Positions 1 to 7,991 of a stretch of 14,500 bases of DNA are shown here, piece after piece (within the stretch, counting starts at the first letter, position 1; each line of letters opens with the position of its first letter). Below the pieces are notes generated by a model. That model searched no databases. It was not told where the DNA came from and worked only from the letters and a program-made list of their open reading frames with translations. The stretch comes from Apostichopus japonicus (taxonomy: Eukaryota > Echinodermata > Holothuroidea > Aspidochirotida > Stichopodidae): positions 28,290,168 through 28,304,667 of the forward strand of contig NC_092569.1 of the NCBI RefSeq assembly GCF_037975245.1. Direction: 5' to 3'. The position numbers and the translations under genes were made by a program.

Positions 1-190
1 CATGCCACGTTCTTTTGTTACGAACTAACAGAATAACTAACATGGTGATTTCATGAGCTGATTCCCACAGTTAAAAATATATTTCTACACAGCCCGTCTG
101 TATTTCTACTGTGAAAATGGGCTGTAATTTTTACCAGCCTCCCCAGCCCACCGGGCATTGCCAAATGCCCGTGTGGCCAGTCCGCCACTG
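1..190. mobile_element. hAT-like DNA transposon end (other end outside window)
   Basis: Reading the minus strand inward from 190, the sequence starts CAGTGGCGGACTGGCC (175-190). This fits the CAG-type terminal repeats of many non-autonomous hAT elements, as I remember them. Just inside is a hairpin with 8-bp arms, CGGGCATT at 152-159 and its complement at 164-171 around a GCCA loop. A second small inverted pair lies at 90-95 (CAGCCC) and 119-124 (GGGCTG). The stretch is clearly richer in G+C than the AT-rich DNA around it. If hAT, the 8 bp at 191-198 (CGTCAAAT) would be the target duplication. No matching copy lies in 1-100, so the opposite end is presumably upstream and the left limit is unknown. 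No transposase reading frame is seen. Confidence 0.5.
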
Positions 191-525
191 CGTCAAATGG
201 ACCATTCTGAGGCATAACCTAGTTAGATAATAAATGTAGGTCTAAGCCCGTGGTGTACTCTTGAAAAGGGGATGTACATCACCACATCCCTTGGATCCCC
301 TGGGGTGTGATGGCGTTCGGGTGCCGACAGAGTTCCTTATTTCTCCCCAGACAATTTTTTTCTCTCAACTGAAGATGGAGTTGATGGGGTCTTCCCCTCC
401 CACATTCATCTCGTAGATGTTGTATAAACATCCTAAACCGACCTTATCCCAACTGTATCCTAATATTGTTTTACATATATGAAACTTGTAAGTACAAGAA
501 AATCCGTCTCGATTAGAGAGCCTCC
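191..525. other. Spacer without recognisable gene
   Basis: I see no gene here. A small hairpin has arms GGGATGT (269-275) and ACATCCC (284-290), followed by GGATCC and a CCCC/GGGG pair around 293-305. On the minus strand a reading frame from the (TA)n block continues to a stop at 365-367, but its roughly 50 non-repeat residues match no family I know. Confidence 0.5.
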
Positions 526-780
<255 letters not shown>

Positions 781-1606
781 TTTTTTGCGTTTCGCCTGCA
801 GAATATATTTACAGTAATGCATGAATTTATGCTTCATCACATCTCTGATCGTTTTGACGTCACATAAGTAAACATAACAATTGTCAATAAAAATACAAAA
901 AGAAACACAAAAGTTATTAAAATAAAATAAAAAGTAAGTCAAAGAAGAGATCGAATAGTTAGGAGAGACTATAAGAGATTGCAGTAAGTTTTACTTATAT
1001 AGGTTCACGAACAGGTCAAAACAGCTATAGTGACTTAGTAATCACCTCTGAAAAATAATTCCAAACCTCTTTTACGTATATTCTTTTTATTCCATCTCAA
1101 ACTGAGAAACAGACAAATTTGATCAAGTGTCATTTTCTTTTCTTTTCTTCCGCCCCTCACTTTGCCCCCCCCCCCTTCCCTCATCGGCTTTTTCTATTTC
1201 TTCTGCACAAAATTTCCTAAAATTTGTGTTATGAAATATATATTATTTTACAATACTGCGCATCAAAGAAGTTCAGAGTAAGGATTAAATAATTCATCAC
1301 CGTAGGTGATAGCAATCAGAAATAGAAACTCCGAGAGGGTCTCTAAAATTAGAATGATACGTTATAAATATATTTTAGATGAAAATCTCTGGAGTTCAGG
1401 GATATGTTACCATGGGAATATGTTCTCGTTATACAATCGAGTCACTTATAGTAAAAAGCTCACATTTTCATATTCTTCAAGCATACTTGCAAATTTGGGC
1501 TGAATAGTGAAAAAAAAATGAAACGGAGCTGCTACAGTGTACACGCATAAATAATTCGCGGGCGAACAAACTCACTTATTATTCAAGGTAACTAGGAAAT
1601 ACGATA
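781..1606. other. AT-rich spacer with pyrimidine tract
   Basis: I find no supported gene. A pyrimidine-rich stretch runs from about 1130 to 1204 and holds an 11-C run at 1166-1176. The only sizeable frame, 65 codons on the plus strand at 1306-1503, has no recognisable motif and ordinary AT-rich composition, so it is treated as chance. Confidence 0.5.
855..862. promoter_or_regulatory. CRE-like palindrome TGACGTCA
   Basis: A perfect copy of the full cAMP-response element, the known site for CREB/ATF bZIP factors. A second perfect copy lies at 2537-2544. Neither is next to a recognisable promoter, so activity is unproven. Confidence 0.2.
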
Positions 1607-1639
<33 letters not shown>

Positions 1640-1722
1640 GATATATATATATATATATATATGTATATATTTATATTTATATATATATATATATATACAC
1701 ACACAGAGATATATATATGTAA

Positions 1723-1777
<55 letters not shown>

Positions 1778-1783
1778 TATATA
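1607..1783. repeat. Compound (TA)n / (CA)n microsatellite
   Basis: About 177 bp of TA repeats broken by two near-identical ACACACACAGA islands (starting near 1631 and 1697, about 66 bp apart) and by isolated TG and TTTAT changes. The repeated island points to an internal duplication of about 66 bp. Frames through it are Ile-Tyr read-through. Confidence 0.95.
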
Positions 1784-1797
1784 ATTGTCATTTTCAT

Positions 1798-1935
1798 ATA
1801 CCGGACCGAACCTGGTCACCACCCCCACCCAATCCTCCATCCCTCATATCCAACACCCAAGACCACTCTTTGTTTCCGCTCATCTTCATCACCAGTCTGT
1901 TCTCCTTCACCTGTCACCTTCATTCTCCATGTTTA
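1798..1935. other. C/T-rich strand-asymmetric stretch
   Basis: The plus strand is strongly pyrimidine-biased, with many CC, CTTC and CACC words and few G. Two overlapping frames run from the (TA)n into it. Their Pro/Ser/His-rich translations come from base composition, and no domain is visible. Confidence 0.4.
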
Positions 1936-2343
1936 CCAATTGGAGAAAATAATGCAAACCTTTTCATGCAATCGCGATATCGTATCAATTAGACATCACA
2001 TGACGTACTCTGTGAAATTATAGGCATTCTCATTGCTGTTGCCAGATAGAATCGTAAAATTACATAAATAGTTAAAGAGATATTCACGTGGAAGACATTA
2101 TGTGACACTTATATTGAAGAGAAAACAATATTCCATATATGTAAAGAGTGAATTTAGGAATGACAACATTAATTGTAATGTTGTTGCAAATATATGTTCC
2201 GGCTGTTGGGTTTGAGATAATTATGACCCTTTACAATTCACGGAATCCATCAATACAAATGGCTGGACTAATTAGTCTAACACACGCATATACCATTGAT
2301 GTCAGTTTCTCAGAGGCAATATAAAAATTAACCGGTAAAGACT

Positions 2344-2369
2344 TCACGTTATTGCCTCAAATAACGTGA
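2344..2369. repeat. Short perfect inverted repeat (hairpin)
   Basis: Arms TCACGTTATT (2344-2353) and AATAACGTGA (2360-2369) are exact reverse complements with a 6-nt loop, GCCTCA. There is no U tract and no known RNA motif, so its function is unknown. Confidence 0.6.
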
Positions 2370-2536
2370 TTTAAAACGCATGTACAAATTTGTCAAGGAG
2401 AATGATGTTGCTAAGTTTGATCCAATGGTCTTTTGTGTTGAGATGACAAAAAAAGAGTTCAACATCTTTTTGTCGAGTTATTCTATTTCTAAAACAAAGG
2501 ATTAACTTTATCAATAAGGCTTATATACTGAGCAGC

Positions 2537-2544
2537 TGACGTCA
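2537..2544. promoter_or_regulatory. CRE-like palindrome TGACGTCA
   Basis: Second perfect CREB/ATF consensus site in the window (the other is at 855-862), within AGCTGACGTCATCAT. No transcript is evident beside it. Confidence 0.2.
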
Positions 2545-3932
2545 TCATAGAGTTTCACATTAACATAGTTTACAAAGAGAATAGATGTAGCTGGTCTAAA
2601 TGTTTTAATATCTTGAAAACCGGAATAGATGTATAAAACCTTTATCAACACTCTTATAGACAATGGCATATCAAATTAAAATTCTATCTAACGTTACTCT
2701 GTTTATAAGGACTTCGAAATTCCAGTAACTGCATCTCTTCTGCTCTCCCTTTCAAATTAGTCTAATCAATTTTAATGATAGTATTTAATTTTATGAGATT
2801 TTCCTATTTAAAACATATAAAGAGGTTACTTTCTCTCCCTCGGACTGGCTTCTGAGAATTCATTTAACGTCGATGTATTTCTAAGAATTAACGTTAATAA
2901 TGTACTATCAATGTATAGGCCTATATACTATACCCTACTGTACCGTATCTCATTAAGTTACCGCATACATGATATATATATATAAACATATATAATCTGA
3001 TTACATGTTTGACAGTGTACCTTGTTGAGCTATATATTATAGGAAAATAAAAACTAAAGCAAGAAACATCAATTTCAGAGAAATTCGAATAACAAAAGAA
3101 TAAATCATTAAGGCAAAACAAAACCAAATCTAACACTAAAGTGATCACATGAAAGAATTCAATTAATTTGGTCATAAAAGTCTTATGCTATATACAGACA
3201 TATAACCATTAATTTTAACCACGCGCCTTTCCACCCGGGTGCATGTGTTTGTTTGGATGTTATAGGGTTTACTCATATCGAAGTCGAAGATAAGTTGAAA
3301 GAGAGTTGTATATTCAAATTCATGTTCCAAGAAACATATTTCCTAGTAAATGTTTATACTATTTACAAGATTATGTGAGCACTCTTGTATTAGGCCTACT
3401 TTTTTCACGACAGATCTGTGTATATGAAATTGTATTAAATTAAGAGTTTAGACAGACAATTAATATTAAAAATTAAAAGTAATTGACGATAGTTAAGTTT
3501 GTAGTTTTAAACCTTTTTTTACTTTTAAGAAAGGACCCTTTAACATCTAAAAGTTAGATTATGATAGTTAGATATATTCTTGTGACTCAACGCAAAACCA
3601 ATTAGAAAACATAATAGCCTATCGGTAAAGGCTTTTTTAATTTTTTTTAATCTCGAATGACATGTTTGCAGGGCGTTGAATGTCGTTCAATTGTGCTCTA
3701 TTGTTTATGTGACGTTAGCAGAACTCAGGTTTTGGTTGATTTATTAAAATTAAAATTAAAATCATGGGTTAAAATTAGTACTTATTCCTGCCATGAGGCA
3801 TGAGTAGCCGATGGTATCATCAATTTAACCTTAAAGGAGCATTGCAGAAATATTCTTGCTCTTACATTAACATGAAATGAAGTTATTCTTTAGATTAAAA
3901 TTAAAGTGGCGGTGAGAAAGCCGCTATTCGAA

Positions 3933-3984
3933 TCCCCAACCCCTTTCCCTTCCCCTCCTCCCCCCTCCTCCCCCCTCCTCCTCT
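3933..3984. repeat. Polypyrimidine CCCCCTCCT-type tract
   Basis: Simple-sequence tract of C and T with a repeated CCTCCTCCCC unit and almost no purines after 3940. The minus strand has many G runs of three or more with short spacers, so it could form a G-quadruplex or triplex. Confidence 0.85.
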
Positions 3985-4064
3985 GTTTATTTTTTGTTTG
4001 TTTATGTTTTGCGAAATAAACAATACCAACTCTTAATCGACCAAACGTATATGGTTGTAAATAA

Positions 4065-4231
4065 GGGGTTAATCAACGGTCTAGCGTGCGTTACTCACAG
4101 GATTAATGCACGATCGGGGGGATAATGCAAGCGATGCACGAGGGCGGAGCCCGAGTGCATCCAGCGATAGCATTAACACCCGGAGTGCATTAATCATGTG
4201 AGTAACGCACGCTAGACCGTTGATTAACCCC
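4065..4231. mobile_element. Fold-back (palindromic) repeat element, 167 bp
   Basis: The 46-bp arms 4065-4110 (starting GGGGTTAATCAACGG) and 4186-4231 are reverse complements at 45 of 46 positions; the only difference is G at 4100 against A expected. The middle is itself palindromic: GATGCACGAGGGC near 4133-4145 pairs with GCCCGAGTGCATC around a GGA apex. The whole element can therefore fold as one long hairpin. A looser resemblance continues outward (ATGGTTGTA at 4050-4058 against TACACTACCAT at 4241-4251). No coding potential and no clear target duplication at these limits. It looks like a fold-back MITE or another palindromic dispersed repeat; superfamily unknown. Confidence 0.8.
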
Positions 4232-4419
4232 GTTCATTCATACACTACCATTTGTGTGGGGGAAAATCATAAAACAAAACATTTTTGGTTACATATAACC
4301 AAAGATTTATTAAAGTGATGCCCCGTAATTTTACCGTGCGTTACTCACAGGATTAACCACGGTCAGCTGACCTGATTGGACCAATAGGATTTAGGAATCT
4401 TTACTAAGTATGAATGAAC
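4232..4419. repeat. Second fold-back adjoining the first, with a shared 22-bp core
   Basis: GTTCATTCATAC (4232-4243) and GTATGAATGAAC (4408-4419) are exact 12-bp reverse complements. Between them, 4335-4356 repeats exactly the 22 bp at 4085-4106 of the first fold-back, beginning CGTGCGTTACTCAC. Smaller hairpins also sit inside: TTGGTTA/TAACCAA at about 4286-4303, the perfect palindrome GGTCAGCTGACC at 4361-4372, and CCT-G-ATTGG-A-CCAAT-AGG at 4371-4388. The segment reads as a diverged or rearranged relative of the neighbouring element, perhaps one composite element covering 4065-4419. No protein is encoded. Confidence 0.6.
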
Positions 4420-4817
4420 TTTAAATTATACTATAGAATAGAAAGGCTTAATTGATTGTAAAAATAAAACTCTCCTTAAGAAGTGGAAATCACTTCGCGG
4501 AGAAAAGAAATTGGAAAGTCCGCCAAACTAACTCTACAACTATAATTAAGTGCATTAATTATTTTGGTGACCCAAATTCTCCCATTGATCATCTTGGCGA
4601 TCCTCCAGTAGCGCGAATGCTGTTGCCTGGAGAGCAAAAGGGACCTACGGGAAGGAGATGCGCCCCCTAAACAAACAAAAAAAAATAATTTCAGTAAGAT
4701 TTATGAGCTGCAAAATGGTGTTATTGTTTGCAAATTATGAAGTAAGTTATGTTCAAGATCTTTCCACTTTTTTTCCAACAAGTGTCAGTATTTTTTTCTT
4801 CGGTATTTTGGCTACAA
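4420..4817. other. Spacer, no gene seen
   Basis: A 72-codon plus-strand frame (4452-4670) crosses it without recognisable motifs. AGTGG/CCACT-type micro-hairpins and an A run near 4677-4684 are the only structure. Confidence 0.4.
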
Positions 4818-4879
4818 CCCTCCCCTCCCCAACCCTTCCCCACCCCACCCCCATCCCCACCCCACCCCCACCCCCACCC
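4818..4879. repeat. C-rich CCCCACC tract (i-motif / G-quadruplex prone)
   Basis: More than ten runs of three to five C, separated by single A, T or AT, on the plus strand. The minus strand therefore has many closely spaced G runs, well beyond the four needed for a G-quadruplex. Frames through it give Pro/His- or Gly/Val-rich peptides that are composition artefacts. Confidence 0.9.
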
Positions 4880-4978
4880 AAACATGTTGGCGACTGTAGA
4901 AAGGGTAAAGAGCCCATGTATGAATACGAGGGTTCTCTACACGACACCGTTTAGTAGGTTGCTATGGAGATCGATACT

Positions 4979-5610
4979 CATAGGCGTAGGAGCCTGATTT
5001 GATTTGGGGGGGCTGTAACGACTTGCCCGAAAAATATTGCCAAAATTTTTCGAGCGCTACGCGCGCGTTCAAAATTTTAATGTGCTATCATACAGCCATT
5101 CATCGATTATTACATCACATGCCGATAACCGATGAACGCATATATGACATGCACAATAAGATGTTGAAAGCGCGCGGAACGCGCGAAAAATTTTGGTTGC
5201 ATTTTCCCTCTTATTACCATTCCATATTGGTTATAACTATTGGGGAAGTCGTTACAATAATAACGATAATAATAATTTCAGTTTAACCATTGGAAAACAC
5301 ATTGCAAGTTATTCATCTTTCAGTAGGTGCCCGAAAAATTCTCAGAATATTGCCCGAATTTTCACCCCCCCAAAAAATGAAAAACACATTGCAAATTATT
5401 ACTCTTTCAGTAGGTGCCCGAAAAATTCTCAACATATTGCCCGAATTTTCACCCCCCCCCCCAAAAAAAAAAATTGAAAAACACATTGCAAACTTTTCTT
5501 CTTTCAGTAGGTGCCCGAAAAATTCTCAGCATATTGCCCGAATTTTCACCAAAAATTTTGTTTGGGGGGGGGGCTGCAACCCCCCAGCCCCCCCGCCTCC
5601 TACGCCTATG
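4979..5610. mobile_element. Non-autonomous DNA transposon with 14-bp TIRs and 8-bp TSD
   Basis: The ends are exact 14-bp reverse complements: CATAGGCGTAGGAG at 4979-4992 and CTCCTACGCCTATG at 5597-5610. They are bracketed by a direct repeat, TCGATACT, at 4971-4978 and 5611-5618. The identity continues through the next three bases (CAT), so the duplication can be read as 8-11 bp. An 8-bp duplication fits hAT, P or related cut-and-paste families. No transposase is encoded in the 632 bp, so it depends on another element. Inside are a G-rich start, an imperfect inverted repeat (5042-5072 with 5164-5194), three tandem units (5291-5550) and a C/G hairpin near 5564-5594. Its ends and duplication are intact, so the insertion is complete. 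Superfamily is not certain. Confidence 0.8.
5291..5550. repeat. Three tandem units of about 87-97 bp inside the transposon
   Basis: Units start at 5291, 5378 and 5475. Each reads roughly AAAACACATTGCAA, a variable stretch, CTTTCAGTAGGTGCCCG, AAAAATTCTCA, then ATATTGCCCGAATTTTCACC. The period difference (87 against 97) comes from C and A homopolymers at the unit junctions (5364-5377 and 5451-5473). A degenerate fourth copy of TTGCCCGAAAAATATTGCC lies at about 5032-5051. Overlapping frames here translate the repeat (Ser-Arg-Cys-Pro-Lys-Asn-Ser) and are not genes. Confidence 0.9.
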
Positions 5611-5856
5611 TCGATACTCATTGCAGGCCTACGCCATATCTATAAGCTATATCACAGAAGGCCGAGTAGGCCTAATCAAAATGTCATCAAATCTTGTTTT
5701 ATGACATATTTCATTTCCTATTACTGGTTCAAACCTGCAGCCTATCGCATTTTTTTTTTAAATTTAAGTTCATTACTACGAAACACGTCATGGTTCCGTT
5801 CAACCTTAATCTCTTGACCATTGCCAGAAATGATCCTTTGAGCCCAGCGCATAGCG

Positions 5857-5870
5857 GTAACCATAGTAAC
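5857..5870. promoter_or_regulatory. RFX X-box motif
   Basis: GTAACCATAGTAAC fits the X-box consensus GTNRCC-N(0-3)-RGYAAC at every fixed position with a 2-nt spacer. RFX winged-helix factors bind such sites and in animals often control ciliary genes, usually close to the transcription start. No gene start is firmly placed here, so occupancy is inference. Confidence 0.4.
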
Positions 5871-6454
5871 CCGTTTTAGTACCTTTCATATTCCCGCTCC
5901 AGCACAGTCATTTTCATAACTATATATTCTACACACCATGGACTAGACTTCGAATACGCACACCGCACCGCGTTGCATGTATACCCACCATAACCGGCCG
6001 CGGGGCTCTCGCAAAGATGTATTATGAAATGTACGGCGTACATTGTGTTTGATATATTATATACCTCCAAACACACTGATCTCGGCGCATACACACACAG
6101 ACACACATGTATGGTTTCGGTATTATAGGCCTACACCCATGTATAGATAAATAGATATATATATAGACATACTACAAAACCCGATTGATGAATTCTTCTT
6201 GTCTATAGTGAAGGTTCTATTGAACTGTATACTGAAGTCTACTACTCCGTGCAACTGCCGATACGAGAGCGGACTGTCCGATCGTGTACGTAAAATCATT
6301 GAAAGTTAATGCATACTTCTTCATACGATTAGCAAGACCCACAACTCGCACACGCGCACACACAACTCCAGAGACGATGGTTTATTAAAATCTTCGTATA
6401 TAATATTAACGTTACGACTTCGCATAACACTGTCGGCTTTTGTATACGATTTGT

Positions 6455-6497
6455 TGTATATACATATATGTGTGTGTGAGTATGTGTATGTGAGTGC
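6455..6497. repeat. Imperfect TA/TG microsatellite
   Basis: TATATACATATATG leads into TGTGTGTGAG and TATGTGTATGTGAG. This purine-pyrimidine alternation could favour Z-DNA. Confidence 0.8.
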
Positions 6498-6600
6498 AGT
6501 TGTCCGCAGCTTGTACGTTGGGGCTGAGTGGAAAGCAAACCGGCTTTTCTGTGGACCAACTTACACATTTATATCGGACTAATATTACTACTTCGTTGCT

Positions 6601-6616
6601 AAAAAAAAAAAAAAAA
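6601..6616. repeat. A16 homopolymer
   Basis: Sixteen A in a row on the plus strand, directly after TTCGTTGCT. No polyadenylation signal or retroposon body was recognised upstream, so it is treated as a simple repeat and not as a tail. Confidence 0.85.
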
Positions 6617-6934
6617 GCAAAAGTTGGCAGGGATGCATATATGACGTTAAACATCCACGTTCGCTGGACTTTAGGAGGCTGGCCCTTGGGTAAGTCCTAA
6701 TTGATTATCCATTTTACTGAATGTACGGAATAAATTCACGGTGTCGTTGGCCTAACCGTTCAGTATCATTTCTACGCCTAATCGCTCATTCTAAAAAAGA
6801 ATCCTTGAATTATTTGTAGTATCTTCACTTCGCTGAGCACGTATGAGTTGATTATGTATTACAAACAAAGGCCTGCCGTCGCACAGAAGTAAACTGTGTA
6901 TATAGTAAGGTTTAAATATCTTATATATTAGGGG

Positions 6935-6936
<2 letters not shown>

Positions 6937-6974
<38 letters not shown>
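6937..6974. repeat. (TA)19 microsatellite
   Basis: Uninterrupted TA dinucleotide flanked by GGGGCC on the left and GACCTTCGTAGGCC on the right. Confidence 0.97.
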
Positions 6975-6977
<3 letters not shown>

Positions 6978-7123
6978 CTTCGTAGGCCTAGACGCCTTTA
7001 CTTAACCCGTATTCTGGTCGCTTATGCCCAGGCTATGCAACTGTGTAGAATAATCAGCATATACGTGCATCAGCTGGACACCGATCGACAAAATTAATTA
7101 AATCTGAATGTAATTTATTGCAG

Positions 7124-7190
7124 ACCTCAAATGGTCACTGCTATACTCGTTCTCATTACCTTCAAACTAATGACGGAAACCGAAGACTTT
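7124..7190 (+). other. Weak candidate signal-peptide exon
   Basis: TTTATTGCAG ends at 7123 and GTAAGT starts at 7191, so a 67-nt exon can be drawn. An ATG at 7131 opens 20 codons in phase 0, translating as MVTAILVLITFKLMTETEDF. This has a hydrophobic run followed by polar residues, as in a secretory signal or membrane anchor. Without splicing the frame stops 14 codons later. A matching upstream donor (TTGG/GTAAGT) lies at 6690, which could end a 5' UTR exon. Against it: GTAAGT occurs several times by chance here, the Kozak -3 base is C, and no downstream exons were recognised. It is a hypothesis only. Confidence 0.15.
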
Positions 7191-7329
7191 GTAAGTGCTA
7201 TAAATGTAACAGCAGCGAACACTTTGCAAATTTGATGAATTGAAAGTTTAGGTCTACCTTTAATTTTATTGTATAATGTATCTGAGGTAATATCTAGTGC
7301 CGTGATGGACGAATGGTGCAAGGAGGTAT

Positions 7330-7956
7330 GTAGCTGTGGTCTCCATGTTGAAAGCTGTGGTTAATTGTCATTTGTCATGAATAGCTTCACCACAAATCTT
7401 TTTGCGGAGAGAGGGTCCGGCATTTCCTGTCTGTGATTCTGGTCTTTGTCAAAGGAAAGCTTTCGAGCCATAAAGAGGACATTCTACACACAGAAATATG
7501 TAGGTAGCTACGTGGAGGTAGGCAGGGGTATATGGGAGGGCGAAGAGAGGGGAAGGAAGAGGGGCACGAGAATAGGACGGTTATAGTGACCTGGTGCCAA
7601 GAGAGGAATTACTCTTAAATGTGTCAAAAGAATATTGACTATGAATTAAGTAGATGCATTCGTGTATTTGTCAGGGGATGTTGTGGAAGAGGTGAGAGAT
7701 TGATAATGTGGGAGACTTGCAGGGGGGGGGGGGGGGTCGTAGGATGTCTATGCAGTGAGAAATGGAAGCGAAATGAGAAGTGAGAACATAGCAATACAGT
7801 CCGCGATGTGCAGGGGGTTGCGATGGAGGTGGCGTGGAAGGATTGATCGGTACTTGCTCTCTACATGAACTATTATCCTCTGTGTCGGAGAAAATTTAGA
7901 TTTAGACTACACTGTACAAAATAACTGAGCAAATTTAAAAAAAAAACCTACGAAAG
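7330..7956. other. Purine-rich spacer with G15 run
   Basis: No gene seen. From about 7500 to 7575 the plus strand is mostly A and G (GGGAGGGCGAAGAGAGGGG-type words). A run of 15 G lies at 7722-7736. Such homopolymers are prone to length errors. Confidence 0.5.
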
Positions 7957-7991
7957 AGGGAGGGGATGGGGTTTGGGGGGGGGGTTAGGGG
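7957..7991 (+). other. G-quadruplex motif
   Basis: Five G tracts in a row, GGG-A-GGGG-AT-GGGG-TTT-G10-TTA-GGGG, with loops of one to three bases on the plus strand. This satisfies the usual G3+N1-7 pattern. It resembles no telomere array because the spacing is not repeated. Confidence 0.7.

Larger units (their letters stand above)
1936..3930. other. AT-rich spacer, no gene seen
   Basis: Nearly 2 kb without a supported gene. It contains a hairpin at 2344-2369, a CRE-like site at 2537-2544, and a weaker hairpin of GACAAAAAAAGA (2445-2456) with TCTTTTTGTC (2465-2474). At 3831 a TTAAAGGAGCATTGCAG string resembles the end of a TTAA-inserting element. The 84-codon minus-strand frame at 2921-3175 shows no motif. 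Confidence 0.45.
5619..6600. other. Mixed unique sequence with CA repeats, possible regulatory region
   Basis: Less repetitive than its surroundings, with more CpG-containing words between about 5930 and 6020 and again near 6240-6300. Short CA-rich tracts lie at 6091-6110 and 6348-6364. Frames on both strands (76-80 codons) show no known domains. An X-box lies at 5857-5870. It could be the upstream region of a gene, but nothing proves this. Confidence 0.3.

Noticed and set aside
1579-2023. Four overlapping frames of 72-120 codons on both strands
   Set aside because: Microsatellite read-through followed by composition-biased Pro/Ser-rich sequence; no domain and no start context.
3906-3936. 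Possible second tRNA-like B box (ATTCGAATCC)
   Set aside because: No convincing A box or acceptor pairing at the expected distance.
4658-4997. Proline/histidine-rich or glycine/valine-rich frames
   Set aside because: They arise from the C-rich simple tract and its complement and have no conserved residues.
5193-5817. A 175-codon frame with a repeated SRCPKNSQ-type motif
   Set aside because: It translates the three tandem units inside the non-autonomous transposon. All frames stay open there because the repeat lacks stops, and homopolymer joints shift the frame.
7127-7321. 64-codon minus-strand frame opposite the candidate signal-peptide exon
   Set aside because: No motif and no supporting signals; it is simply the complement of an open stretch.
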